64,000 nt of DNA. Origin: Spirosoma linguale DSM 74 (lineage in GTDB: Bacteria > Bacteroidota > Bacteroidia > Cytophagales > Spirosomataceae). Made by a program: the position numbers and the translations under genes. The notes under the pieces were generated by a model. That model was not told the origin of the DNA and did not search any database. It saw nothing but the letters and a program-made list of their open reading frames with translations. Of the stretch, positions 20,043 to 29,564 are shown piece by piece (the stretch's first letter is position 1; each line of letters opens with the position of its first letter). The stretch lies in assembly GCA_000024525.1 (NCBI GenBank), contig CP001769.1:3319001-3383000 (forward strand), read 5' to 3'.

Positions 20043-21188
20043 ATGAAAGACTATTTACAGTATCAATGCGATGATTTTGTGGCTGATTCCTACTTCCGAC
20101 AGTGGGTGAAACAGCCGACTGATGCGTCTGATCATTTCTGGAATGGTTTTTTAGCTGACCACCCCGAACGAGCCGAGGTTGTACACCTAGCCATCGCGAT
20201 GGTACAAAAGCTGTCGGAAGCAATGGGCGATCTGGCCGATGATCCAGCGGATGAAGCTCAAAAAGCGGCCATCTGGAAGGCGGTGCGGGAAAGGGTAAGC
20301 ACCCCACTCCAGCCTGTTAACTCACCACCGTTTATCGTTAGTGCTCCACCCCGACACTGGCTTGGTTGGGCGGTGGCCGCTTCGGTAGTGGTGGCGATAA
20401 GCGTGGGCGGGTGGTTGTGGGTCAGGCATTCATCTAGTGATAGACAGAGCCAATCTATTGTTGCCAAGCTGCCAACCAACCCGTTTATTGAACGCTGGAA
20501 TCAGACTGCCAGTACTCAATTGATTTCATTGCCCGACGGAAGTTCGGTGGTTTTGCAGAAAGGGAGCAAAATCAGCTACTGGAACTCCTCCCCGGATTCG
20601 GTCCGTCAGGTAATGCTGGTGGGTGAGGCTTACTTCGAAGTCGTTAAAGACGCGCGGCATCCATTTATCGTACGGGTAAATCAGCTGGTCACGAAAGTAC
20701 TGGGGACCAGTTTTAACGTACGAGCCTACGCCGACGATGCACGCGTAACGGTTACGGTGCGCTCAGGCCGGGTAGCCGTATATACGTCAAATTCGGATAT
20801 AGATAACCCGTCACGGCCAGTGATGCCTGCCGCGTCCGATAGCGTTATCTTAATGCGTAACCAGCAACTTGTTTTTGCCAGGCAACAGGCCGAATCAGCG
20901 CAACGCCGGGAAATCACCCTGCCCGCCAACAGCCCGAAAGGGTCCCTCCTCAATATGTCCACGTTTGTCTACAACGGAACGCCTATCAGTGAGGTATTCC
21001 GCGAACTGGAGCGGGTGTACGGCATCACCATCAGTTACGATAAAAACGCGCTGGAAAGTTGTCGTCTGACTACCGATCTGACCGATGAGCCATTGCTCAA
21101 CAAAATGACCATCATCTGCAAGAGCATTGAAGCCGCCTACACCGTACAGGAAACCCAATTTGTGGTGTCTGGGCGCGGCTGTCAATAA
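20043..21188 (+). CDS. FecR-family anti-sigma factor with DUF4974
   Basis: A 381-residue protein. The N-terminal ~95 residues are cytoplasmic and bind the sigma factor. A transmembrane helix spans ~100-121 (WAVAASVVVAISVGGWLWV). The periplasmic FecR domain follows (ISLPDGSSVVLQKGSKISY, GEAYFEVVKDARHPFIVRV). The C-terminal DUF4974 (~305-380; YNGTPISEVFRELERVYGI) contacts the receptor's STN domain. It holds the sigma factor inactive until the receptor signals. Its position between sigma and receptor genes fits. Confidence 0.9.
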   Translation: MKDYLQYQCDDFVADSYFRQWVKQPTDASDHFWNGFLADHPERAEVVHLAIAMVQKLSEAMGDLADDPADEAQKAAIWKAVRERVSTPLQPVNSPPFIVSAPPRHWLGWAVAASVVVAISVGGWLWVRHSSSDRQSQSIVAKLPTNPFIERWNQTASTQLISLPDGSSVVLQKGSKISYWNSSPDSVRQVMLVGEAYFEVVKDARHPFIVRVNQLVTKVLGTSFNVRAYADDARVTVTVRSGRVAVYTSNSDIDNPSRPVMPAASDSVILMRNQQLVFARQQAESAQRREITLPANSPKGSLLNMSTFVYNGTPISEVFRELERVYGITISYDKNALESCRLTTDLTDEPLLNKMTIICKSIEAAYTVQETQFVVSGRGCQ

Positions 21189-21377
21189 GTCCAATTTTTT
21201 AGCTTAATCCTTTTTCTTATCTCTAAACTCAACTGCTTATGCCCAAAAACAAGCCAAGAAGGCCGTACTGTGCCAACACTAGGAATCCAAACAGTATCCG
21301 GTCAGGTTACCAAACCCTGTCTTTTTCAGACGCCGGTATGATCTTATCAGAGTACGTACAAATTCAATTTTAACTAT

Positions 21378-24300
21378 ATGAATCGATATCTAGGCTCTAC
21401 TAGTCTTGGTTGGAAAGTTATGAGCTTACTGCTACTTCAACTAACCTTAGTTGCCCTTTTTGCCAATATTTCCTTCGCTACGGACGGAAGAGCGCAGGAA
21501 GTGCTGGATCGGAAAATTTCGCTCCAGGTAACCAATCGGAACATCAGCGACGTGCTGGCCCGCATCGAAAAACTGGCGGACGTAAAGTTTTCGTATAGCC
21601 CAAATCTGATTCAGGCTGACCGTCTAATTTCGTTCGCCACAACCGAGAAGCCACTAGCCCAGGTTCTGACTAACCTGCTTGAACCGTTACAGATAAAGTA
21701 CGAGCTTGTTGGTAATCGGCTGATTCTTACCCGCATCAACCGAAAGCTATCGACTTCACCAGAGCAGGTCCAGGAAGACGCTATTACGCCCCCAATTGTT
21801 GTACGAGGCAGGGTGCTCGACGAGTTGGGGAAGCCGATTCCTGGTTCGACTGTTCTGGTGAAAGGTACAAGTAATACGGGTACGGTAACCGACGCTGATG
21901 GTACCTATACGCTGAACGTCCCGGATGGCGCGAAAACACTGGTCGTCTCATCAATCGGTTTCACAGCACAGGAAGTTTCTATTGACAATCGCACGACCAT
22001 TACTATTACACTCAAGACGGACGTTAAGTCGCTAAATGAAGTGGTAGTGGTAGGCTACGGCACACAACGCCGGGCGGAAGTGACCTCCGCTGTGGCGACG
22101 GTGAAGGCTGAGGACTTTAACCAGGGCGGTGTTCGCAGCCCGCTCGACCTGATTCAGGGGAAAGTAGCGGGGCTGACCATTACCCGTACGCAGGGCAACA
22201 ATCCCAACGCAGGGGCGTCCATTCAACTACGGGGTCTGGTGTCGGTCAACGGTAGTCAGTCGCCCTTGATCGTTATCGACGGTATTCCGGGCGGCAACCT
22301 CGATCTGCTCCAGCAAGACGATATTGCGTCCTTCGACGTGCTGAAGGACGGATCGGCCGCAGCCATCTACGGCACGCGGGCCAACGCGGGAGTGATCCTG
22401 ATTACGACCAAAAAGGGACAAGCTGGTCCGCCCCGTTTCGATTATTCCACGTACGTACAGCGCGAGGTCGTAAGCCGTCGACCGCGTTTTTTGAACGCCG
22501 ACGAGTGGCGCGCCTATAAAGCCGACCCAACTAATGTGAAAGCATCGCAGATGACGGATCTGGGTGCGTCAACGGATTGGTACAACCAATTGATCAACCG
22601 CGATAACCTGAGTCAGTACCATAACCTGGCCATGTCGGGCGGGAACGCGTCCAGCAATTATCGGGCGTCCTTTTATTTTAATGGAGCCGATCCCATTACG
22701 CTTCAGAACGACCGCAAGCAGTACGGTGGTCGGCTAAGTATGTTTCAGCGCGGCCTGAACGACCGTTTGTCGGCACAGGCTAACCTGGCAACCAACTTGA
22801 GCAAAGGCAATTTGCTGGGTGGTCAGGCCGGTGATTTTGAGAATGCGCTGGGCCGCAATCCGACGCAACCCGTCTACAATCCTAACGGTACGTTTTATGA
22901 AGAAGGGTCTACGACCAACCCTATTGGCCGGCTCACGAAGGAACGCAACCGTCGTGACCAGCTAACCACCTCGGTTGATGCACGCATAACCCTGGAGCCC
23001 ATCGACGGGCTGAAGATTTCGGCGTTTGGGTCGTACGTTCGGGATAGCTGGAATGATAACGAGTACCGCCGTACCGACTCTCGCTTTTCGCAGATCGGTA
23101 CACTGAATGGTACCAGCGTAAACGGAACCGGCTACGCTTACAAGCGTAACTACATTTCTAACTACTACGCGTTCGAGCCAACGATGGAATATAGCCGTAC
23201 CCTTGCAACCGATCATAGCTTGCGGGCACTCGTTGGCTACAGCTATCAGTATGGTACGGTAGAAGATTTCTCGGCGGGCAACAGTGGGTTTCTTAACAAC
23301 GTCTTTGAGGAAAATAACCTGGGCGCTGGTAACTTTCTGCAACTAGGTAAATCATCGTTGTACAGCTTCAAAGAAGACAACAAGCTGATCGCCTTCTTCG
23401 GCCGATTGAATTACGCCTATAAGGACAAATACATCGCTCAGTTCATTCTACGCCGTGAGGGGTCGAGCCGGTTCGGTGCCAACAACAAGTTCGGCAATTT
23501 CCCGGCGGTGTCGGCAGGCTGGACAATCAGTCGGGAAAGCTTTATGCAAAACATAAAGTGGTTGAACACCTTAAAATTGCGGGCTGGCTACGGAGTCACC
23601 GGTAACCAGGGCATACCAAACTATCAATCGCTGGTACGACTCAGCACGGGTAATCAGTACCTGAACGATGATGGTGTGTGGCGGCAAACCTACGGCCCCA
23701 GTAACAACCCCAACCCCAATCTGCGCTGGGAACGAAAGGGCGAGTTTAACGTAGGGCTTGATTTTTCGCTATTAAGCAACCGGCTGTCGGGCACACTTGA
23801 CGTATATAGCCGACGTACCACCGACCTGCTGGGTAGTTTCAACACGCAACTGCCAGCCTATATCCAGTCGACCTTGTATACGAACGTAGGCACTATCGCC
23901 AACAATGGAATCGAGCTGTCGCTGACTGGCACGGTGATGAAACGCGACAACTTCAGCTGGAGCATGGACCTGATTGCCAGCACGCAGTCGAACAAGCTGG
24001 TATCCTTTTCGAACGACGTCTTCAAAGTAACGTTCCTGAATTTTGGCGATATTGGCGGCTTTGGCGCACTTGGGTCGGCCATTCGCACCATTGAGGGAGG
24101 ACCATTGGGCAGCTTCTATGGGAAACGTTTTGCCGGATTCACGCCCGAAGGCCGGTGGCTGTTCTATAAGGCTACCGGGGAAGCCGTTACGGCCGACAAG
24201 ATCGTTCCCAACGATGACTACGCGTACATCGGCAACGGAATTCCCAAATACTATGCCTCCTGGACTAATCGCTTTCAGTACAAAAATCTGGACCTGACCC

Positions 24301-24689
24301 TGTTTTTCAGGGGCAAGTTCAAGTACGACATTCTAAACCTGCAACAGGTGTTCTTCGGCAATAAAGTGTACCTGCCTAACAATGTATTGCGGGACGCGAT
24401 CACGCGCAACAATCAGATCAACGACGCCCTGCAATATTCCAACTATTACCTCGAACGGGGTGATTTTGTGAAACTCGACAACGTAACGCTGGGCTACAAT
24501 TTTAGATTTAAAACTAAAGCCGTCCGCAACCTGCGCCTGTACCTGACGGGCCGCAACCTACTGACGATCACAGGCTACCGGGGTGTCGACCCGGAGGTTG
24601 ACGACACCGGATTAGCGCCGGGCATTGATGGCCGGGGCTTTTACCCGCGCACTCAGTCATATACAGCAGGTCTTCAGTTTGGCTTCTAA
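21378..24689 (+). CDS. SusC/RagA-type TonB-linked outer membrane receptor with STN domain
   Basis: A 1103-residue protein. After a signal region (~1-40), an STN domain at ~47-120 (SDVLARIEKLADVKFSY) marks it as a signal-transducing receptor for FecR. A carboxypeptidase-regulatory-like domain lies at ~138-215 (GRVLDELGKPIPGSTVLVKG), then the plug (~222-345: NEVVVVGYGTQRR, PLDLIQGKVAGLTI) and the 22-stranded barrel, ending in an aromatic Phe as usual. It imports a SusD-bound substrate using TonB energy. The SusD gene follows after 11 bp. Confidence 0.95.
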   Translation: MNRYLGSTSLGWKVMSLLLLQLTLVALFANISFATDGRAQEVLDRKISLQVTNRNISDVLARIEKLADVKFSYSPNLIQADRLISFATTEKPLAQVLTNLLEPLQIKYELVGNRLILTRINRKLSTSPEQVQEDAITPPIVVRGRVLDELGKPIPGSTVLVKGTSNTGTVTDADGTYTLNVPDGAKTLVVSSIGFTAQEVSIDNRTTITITLKTDVKSLNEVVVVGYGTQRRAEVTSAVATVKAEDFNQGGVRSPLDLIQGKVAGLTITRTQGNNPNAGASIQLRGLVSVNGSQSPLIVIDGIPGGNLDLLQQDDIASFDVLKDGSAAAIYGTRANAGVILITTKKGQAGPPRFDYSTYVQREVVSRRPRFLNADEWRAYKADPTNVKASQMTDLGASTDWYNQLINRDNLSQYHNLAMSGGNASSNYRASFYFNGADPITLQNDRKQYGGRLSMFQRGLNDRLSAQANLATNLSKGNLLGGQAGDFENALGRNPTQPVYNPNGTFYEEGSTTNPIGRLTKERNRRDQLTTSVDARITLEPIDGLKISAFGSYVRDSWNDNEYRRTDSRFSQIGTLNGTSVNGTGYAYKRNYISNYYAFEPTMEYSRTLATDHSLRALVGYSYQYGTVEDFSAGNSGFLNNVFEENNLGAGNFLQLGKSSLYSFKEDNKLIAFFGRLNYAYKDKYIAQFILRREGSSRFGANNKFGNFPAVSAGWTISRESFMQNIKWLNTLKLRAGYGVTGNQGIPNYQSLVRLSTGNQYLNDDGVWRQTYGPSNNPNPNLRWERKGEFNVGLDFSLLSNRLSGTLDVYSRRTTDLLGSFNTQLPAYIQSTLYTNVGTIANNGIELSLTGTVMKRDNFSWSMDLIASTQSNKLVSFSNDVFKVTFLNFGDIGGFGALGSAIRTIEGGPLGSFYGKRFAGFTPEGRWLFYKATGEAVTADKIVPNDDYAYIGNGIPKYYASWTNRFQYKNLDLTLFFRGKFKYDILNLQQVFFGNKVYLPNNVLRDAITRNNQINDALQYSNYYLERGDFVKLDNVTLGYNFRFKTKAVRNLRLYLTGRNLLTITGYRGVDPEVDDTGLAPGIDGRGFYPRTQSYTAGLQFGF

Positions 24690-24700
24690 TCTGATTTTCT

Positions 24701-26329
24701 ATGAAAAACCGTTTTTATAAAGCTCTTTTTTTAAGTGGGCTCACACTTACCCTCACTAGCCTTAGTGGGTGCACCGACCTGAGCGAAACGCTCTACAGCC
24801 AGATCAACGCCGAACAGTATTATAACAACCGGCAGGAAGTACTGGCTGCGGTACTACGCCCCTATACTCACGCCAATGCCTGGATTGCCCCCACCAGTCA
24901 GCAGAGTTACTGGCGGCTGAATGAACTGAGTGCGGATCAACTGGCCTGGCCCCAGAAAGGTCGCCACGGCTACGATGACGCGCAATGGATTCGGCTACAT
25001 GGTCATAGCTGGACGTTTACTGAAAACAACATCTGGAACCCCTGGAGCCTGTTGTTTACTGGCGTAGGCTTTTGCAACAGCGTACTCGGCGACTTCAACC
25101 GGATCGACTTTGCGCAGATCGGCGTGAACGACACAGATAAGGCCGCCTTCACGGCCGAGCTTCGTGTGTTCCGAGCGCTGCACTACATGAAGCTGATGGA
25201 CCTTTACGGCAACGTCCCTATTGTAACGACGGTCGGTACGCCCCTAAGTCCGCCTACCGCCCCCCGCGCCGAGGTCTTTGCCTTCGTGGAAAAGGAGTTA
25301 AAAGAAAGTGTAGATCAACTGCCTAACCTGAGTAAAGCCCTCATCGGTCGGATCACTAAAGCTGCCGGGTATTCGATTCTGGCCGAACTATATCTGAACG
25401 CGCAGGTTTGGAGCGGTACGGCCCGCTGGGACGACTGTATTGCCGCCTGCGACAAGATTATCTCCGGTCAAACGGGTGGTCTCAACGGCGCGCCCGTTCT
25501 TGATGCCAGTCTGATCAGTACGTTCAACAATACGAACGATAACTCACGGGAAGCCTTATTTCAGCTCACGTATGACTTCCAGGCCACACCGACACGTTGC
25601 GGCTGGAACAGCGATTTCTACCACTTCGCCCAGCGGTTGATTTACAACGGCGACGCCAATGGCAACAACGGGGTCGTCGTGATTCCGAGCGCTTATGACG
25701 CATATGCCGATAATGACCTGAGGAAATCGACGTGGTTCTTAATTGGCCCACAGTTCCAGGCTGCCAACCCTACGCAGCCGGTGCTGGGCACAGAAGAATA
25801 CCGGGACAAGCAACTGGTTTTTGTGAAGGAAATCCGACGGGCGAGTGAGGGAAAAACCTCATCGACGATGATCGATGGGGAGGAGAACAGCGGTGCACGC
25901 TTCAATAAATACCGGCCCGGCCAACAGACGGAAGCCAAGTACTGGAGCAACGACTGGCTCATCTACCGCCTGACCGATATTTATTTTTACAAAGCCGAAG
26001 CGCTGATGCGAAAGAACGGCAACGTGGCTACGCCCGAAGCGCTGCAACTGATCAACGCCGTACGGCAACGCGCCTTCGCTGCCGCCGACTACGTACCCTA
26101 CACCACGGCCACGCTGACGCTCAATGAACTGCTGGCTGAACGAGGTCGTGAGTTTGTCTTTGAAGGTAAACGACGAACGGACATGATTCGCTTCGGAGCT
26201 TTTACAACGGCCAGTTGGTGGGATCATCAGCCGAGCAACGACCCGAATAAAACCCTGTTCCCAATCCCGCAACGACAATTGGCGGCCAATCCAAATCTGA
26301 AACAGAACCCCGGCTATCCGTCGCAATAA
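24701..26329 (+). CDS. SusD/RagB-type surface lipoprotein
   Basis: A 542-residue protein with a lipobox at Cys24 (TSLSGC). The SusD fold follows, with TPR-like helices and the C-terminal motif 'R.....NA.RQRA', seen here as LQLINAVRQRAFAAADYV, then ELLAERGREFVFEGKRRTDMIRFG, both diagnostic of the family. SusD binds the substrate at the cell surface and closes over the SusC barrel. Only 11 bp separate it from susC. No glycan-degrading enzyme follows, so the substrate is not deducible. Confidence 0.95.
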   Translation: MKNRFYKALFLSGLTLTLTSLSGCTDLSETLYSQINAEQYYNNRQEVLAAVLRPYTHANAWIAPTSQQSYWRLNELSADQLAWPQKGRHGYDDAQWIRLHGHSWTFTENNIWNPWSLLFTGVGFCNSVLGDFNRIDFAQIGVNDTDKAAFTAELRVFRALHYMKLMDLYGNVPIVTTVGTPLSPPTAPRAEVFAFVEKELKESVDQLPNLSKALIGRITKAAGYSILAELYLNAQVWSGTARWDDCIAACDKIISGQTGGLNGAPVLDASLISTFNNTNDNSREALFQLTYDFQATPTRCGWNSDFYHFAQRLIYNGDANGNNGVVVIPSAYDAYADNDLRKSTWFLIGPQFQAANPTQPVLGTEEYRDKQLVFVKEIRRASEGKTSSTMIDGEENSGARFNKYRPGQQTEAKYWSNDWLIYRLTDIYFYKAEALMRKNGNVATPEALQLINAVRQRAFAAADYVPYTTATLTLNELLAERGREFVFEGKRRTDMIRFGAFTTASWWDHQPSNDPNKTLFPIPQRQLAANPNLKQNPGYPSQ

Positions 26330-26338
26330 GGGAAGTGA

Positions 26339-26400
26339 AACGTTGCTTTTCATCAGCATCAGCAGTTACATACGTTACGATGCTGATGAAAAGTAACGTT
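26339..26400 (+). terminator. Long hairpin after susD, probable terminator
   Basis: Two 22-nt arms (26339-26360 and 26379-26400) are inverted copies with one mismatch, around an 18-nt loop. It starts 10 bp after the susD stop, so it is well placed to end the sus transcript, although no strong T-run follows. The stem is A+T-richer than the similar hairpins at 9378 and 41090. Confidence 0.7.
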
Positions 26401-26569
26401 CTACACTATTCACTAGTAGGAATGATTACTGCAAAGGCTGGGCCACGGGGCATCACGACCGGCGAAAACTAAATTTATATTAGTAAATAACGTATTAAAA
26501 AAGAGCGTTTAATTCCCCGCATGTACGAATCACGGGATAGTAAAACAACACTATCTACAGCCGTTATTA

Positions 26570-26661
26570 GAAGCTGGCAAGGACTCGCCGGATACCATTT
26601 CAGAAGCAGATAAATGAATACTAATGCTCTTTCGTCTCAACCGGGAGCCTTTGGCGAGACG
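26570..26661 (+). repeat. Dispersed intergenic repeat, copy A
   Basis: Core TTCGTCTCAACCGGGAGCCT near 26631, preceded by CATTTCAGAAGCAGATAAAT, which is almost identical to copies at 38.2 and 49.95 kb. Here the hairpin CGTCTC...GAGACG is perfect. Left and right edges are not defined. Confidence 0.6.
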
Positions 26662-27108
26662 AATACCCTAACGAGTATAAGGGCGGTCTCTGCTGACATA
26701 TCGCTGTAGGCCCACTGGTATAGCTGAACGCCAAGGGTGAAATGACGGGTACAACCGGGATCACCGAATAGGGCTTTCTGAACTGCCAATTCAGTCAGGC
26801 CCAGTCTAAGAAACCTGAATTTTCCGGGATACCTACGGGGTACCGAATGGATAGAACCGCAACACCGAAGCCGTGTAATATGTGTTCGGCTGGGCGGACA
26901 GGAACGATCATGCCCATTGGCCTGGGCAGGTACGGTGCCTACTCAGTATGTAAAATCAGAACGTGTTTCCTGTTAACGTACGTCAAAAACCACCGATAGA
27001 TAAATCAACCGAAAAATCAGGTAGCAACCATCTTATATCTTACTATGAGGTGCCTTATATTAAACGCGAGTATGCATTCATTTCTATTCACCTCTAACTA
27101 CACTTTTC
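26662..27108. other. Intergenic region between the sus locus and a secreted-protein gene
   Basis: About 450 bp after repeat copy A. Several short frames are interrupted and none is recognised; a decayed gene around 26740-26940 is possible but not supported. The last 150 bp are A+T-rich and probably contain the promoter of the gene at 27109. Confidence 0.35.
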
Positions 27109-27942
27109 ATGAAGTCTTTACGCTTTTTAGTTACCGTTTTCCTCCTCGTTTGCCCTTTTTTAACCAGTCAGGCTCAACAGTCGGCCAGCAAGGTCTACGC
27201 TATGGTTGTATACCATAAGCTCCAGCCCGGTGCGACAATACAACAGGCAATAACCCTTGAAAACGAGTTAAAGAAGGTTCATCAGGCCCGTGTCGACAAA
27301 GGGCAGATACTCAACTGGAGCCTGTGGGCTAAACAGCTGTCTTCCAACCCAAACGTTGGGGAGTACGATTACATGACGGTCATCCAGATGTCAGATTTTA
27401 ATCAGTCAAGTTATGGCTATCAGGATGACCTGGCGTTTACAGCCGTTGGCGGGAAGGACAAGCTAACGTCGATTTTCACCCGAATAGGAAGTACGTCGAA
27501 AGCTGTTAAGGCACAATTTCTGATTAATCAGGATGGCCTGTTTGCCGAGAATTACACCATGACACCAGGCATGACTATGGTAGCCAATTACATGAAGGTT
27601 AAGTCTGGCAAAGAGCTGGAATACGTGGCTGTTGAAAAAGAATTCCGGAAAGTACATCAGGAACGTATCAACCTCAAGACGCTGGGTGGATGGCAGATGT
27701 GGGATCTCTTTTTGCCAGCAGGAGCAGAAAATGGCTATACCTACATTACAATAGACCTCTATAACAAGGGCGATCAACTGGTTAATCAGCGCTGGGAAGA
27801 AGCCATTGGCAAGGGCCTGGCCGGACAGGATATTCTGAAAGTCGTTGGGCGGCTAAATCAGACGCGGGAGCTGTACCGGCAGGAGCTATTCACGCTCGGT
27901 GCTTCTACTACCCTGCCCCCATCGGCTCAGGCGTCGCGGTAA
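27109..27942 (+). CDS. Secreted protein with duplicated ferredoxin-like domain
   Basis: A 277-residue protein with a signal peptide (ending SQAQ, ~23 residues). The mature part is an internal duplication: ELKKVHQARVDKGQILNWSLW then GEYDYMTVIQMSDF in the first half, and EFRKVHQERINLKTLGGWQMW then NGYTYITIDLYNKG in the second. This alternation suggests two alpha/beta ferredoxin-like (dimeric barrel) units fused in one chain. Function unknown. It ends just before a strong Rho-independent terminator, so it is monocistronic or the last gene of its transcript. Confidence 0.75.
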   Translation: MKSLRFLVTVFLLVCPFLTSQAQQSASKVYAMVVYHKLQPGATIQQAITLENELKKVHQARVDKGQILNWSLWAKQLSSNPNVGEYDYMTVIQMSDFNQSSYGYQDDLAFTAVGGKDKLTSIFTRIGSTSKAVKAQFLINQDGLFAENYTMTPGMTMVANYMKVKSGKELEYVAVEKEFRKVHQERINLKTLGGWQMWDLFLPAGAENGYTYITIDLYNKGDQLVNQRWEEAIGKGLAGQDILKVVGRLNQTRELYRQELFTLGASTTLPPSAQASR

Positions 27943-27950
27943 GCACTCCC

Positions 27951-27990
27951 ATCCCTCTCAGTTTAATCAAAAGCTGAGAGGGATTTTTTA
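27951..27990 (+). terminator. Rho-independent terminator
   Basis: The stem ATCCCTCTCAG (27951-27961) pairs perfectly with CTGAGAGGGAT (27974-27984) across a 12-nt loop and runs into TTTTTTATTTTA. It lies 8 bp after the secreted-protein stop. Confidence 0.9.
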
Positions 27991-28016
27991 TTTTACACAT
28001 GGCTCATTGGGACACG

Positions 28017-28541
28017 TTAATTGGGGGTCGGTCGGCGGATGTTGCATGTGTGCCCCAGTGGTTTAAGGGCCAATGGGGGGTGGACTTGTTCCCTGCCAAT
28101 AGTTGAATGCCGCCAAATGCCAATCACGTTCGTGTCAGCATGAGGTTCGTTTAGGTTGTTGCAGTCTAACAACTCATAACCCATAAATGCAAAATCACTT
28201 AGCCTTACCGAATGGCACTCCTGGGTAGGGTTGATAATGACCGCTAAGAGGTTAAATCGTTCTCTAGGCGGCATCTTTTGCAAGACGTAATCGAGCGAAG
28301 TGTAAAAACCCGTTATAAAGCGACCATCCGTTACCAGGTACTTCCAGTCATCCTCCGTGTACCCTAAGTTCGGGGAATCAGTATAGTCAGGTCCAACTAA
28401 GTCTTTGTTGAGGATACGGTCAAGAGAAACAAGCTCTTTGATGTGGGTTAGCCTACTCCATTGAAGGTAGCCCTCCCATGAGAGGCCACATTCGTCATAG
28501 CTTTCGTCAAATGCACTAAGGGCTGTATAGTAGAAAGGCAT
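28017..28541 (-). CDS. Hypothetical soluble protein, possibly immunity-like
   Basis: A 174-residue, acidic protein without signal peptide. FEGYL-like residues (LSWEGYLQWSRLTHIKELVSLD), a middle EDDWKYLVTDGRFITGFYTSLDYVL and ADTNVIGIWRHSTIGRE near the end recall small Bacteroidota proteins that often act as immunity or accessory proteins; this is from memory of the pattern, not a search. The stretch between YELLD and ADTNV looks short, so a central segment may be deleted, and the last ~15 residues may be read past an older stop. Confidence 0.5.
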   Translation of the reverse strand: MPFYYTALSAFDESYDECGLSWEGYLQWSRLTHIKELVSLDRILNKDLVGPDYTDSPNLGYTEDDWKYLVTDGRFITGFYTSLDYVLQKMPPRERFNLLAVIINPTQECHSVRLSDFAFMGYELLDCNNLNEPHADTNVIGIWRHSTIGREQVHPPLALKPLGHTCNIRRPTPN

Positions 28542-28643
28542 AGTAGAGAGTTCGGATAGATTCGATGACCCAAAATTGACAGCCTGCTACGCAGCCTTTT
28601 TGCGCAGGGGAAAGCGTTTATCTCTTCTTGAAAAATTGTTGGT

Positions 28644-28817
28644 ATGCCCATCAACCGCATCTTCCCCATCCGCTATAAAACACTGGATAGCTATTTACCA
28701 AACCCCTATTGTAAGTGGAATCTGAACGAGTTAGTGGAAGCCTGCTACCAAGCCCTCTATAAGTGCGAAAGCATTGATAAACGGGTCAACCTGGTCTTTA
28801 AACTCGTATATTTTTAG
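28644..28817 (+). pseudogene. Truncated WYL-domain regulator N-terminus
   Basis: A 57-codon frame reads IRYKTLDSYLPNPYCKWNLN and LVEACYQALYKCESIDK, matching the N-terminal HTH region of Bacteroidota WYL-domain regulators (pattern 'IRY.T.D.C..N...W...DL..AC..AL......I.K'). It then loses similarity and stops at 28815. The ~270 residues with the second HTH and the WYL domain are missing, so it is a remnant. Confidence 0.65.
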
Positions 28818-28911
28818 TTATTAACCGGTGTATTTGCTAATTCGGGTAACAACATAAATAGTTTACGTTTTGACGTAGTTACTATTGACAAACTAACTGA
28901 AACGACTAAAA

Positions 28912-29289
28912 ATGAAAAAAGTAACGGGAATAGGCGGCATCTTCTTCAAATGCGATAACCCTCAACGAATGAACGAGTGGTATGCCCGCCATCTGGGCCT
29001 GCCCGTAACTGAGTACGGAACCTTGTTCAAATGGCGCGATACAGAAGACCCCAACAAAGAAGGAACAACTGTTTGGGCCACCTTTGACAAAGACACGACC
29101 TACTTTGCGCCCTCTAAAAAGGAGTTCATGATCAATTATCGGGTAGAGCAGCTTGAAGAGCTGGTGGAGCAGCTAAAACGGGCAGGGGTAACTGTCCTGG
29201 ATGAAATTGCGGTCTACGAGTACGGTAAATTTGTCCATATCCTGGATCCTGAAGGGAATAGCATCGAATTGTGGGAGGAAGTTGTTTAG
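28912..29289 (+). CDS. VOC-family (glyoxalase-like) protein
   Basis: A 125-residue protein. IGGIFFKCDNPQRMNEWYARHLGLPV is the standard opening helix-strand of the VOC fold, and FVHILDPEGNSIELWE the closing strand with a metal-ligand Glu. Cytoplasmic. Monocistronic, 94 bp after the WYL remnant, and followed by a hairpin at 29372. Substrate unknown. Confidence 0.85.
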   Translation: MKKVTGIGGIFFKCDNPQRMNEWYARHLGLPVTEYGTLFKWRDTEDPNKEGTTVWATFDKDTTYFAPSKKEFMINYRVEQLEELVEQLKRAGVTVLDEIAVYEYGKFVHILDPEGNSIELWEEVV

Positions 29290-29371
29290 GTATCCACCTG
29301 TTCCGAGGTACGTTCATAGAAGACTTCTACTACCCTACAAAACGTTTGCCCAGACCGTGTAAAGGCATTTC

Positions 29372-29415
29372 AGCTTAGGCATCTGCTTTACAAACAGACG
29401 CCTAAGCTTATTTTC
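29372..29415 (+). terminator. Probable Rho-independent terminator
   Basis: AGCTTAGGCATCTG (29372-29385) pairs with CAGACGCCTAAGCT (29395-29408) with one mismatch, followed by TATTTTCAT. It lies 83 bp after the VOC gene; it could also act for the convergent SDR gene. Confidence 0.6.
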
Positions 29416-29564
29416 ATCTCCGACAGCCGCATTTAATGCGACATATAGGTGAACCATGTACATCCTATAAACAACAAAACCCCTGCATGGCCAGGCGGAC
29501 AAATCGAGGGGCTTGAAGAAAGTAAGTAGATGCTATTGGTCAATAGATTTTTGATCGGTCAATC

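Noticed and set aside
26740..26950. Possible decayed gene after repeat copy A
   Set aside because: Several frames contain short coding-like stretches, but no family could be matched and frames are interrupted.
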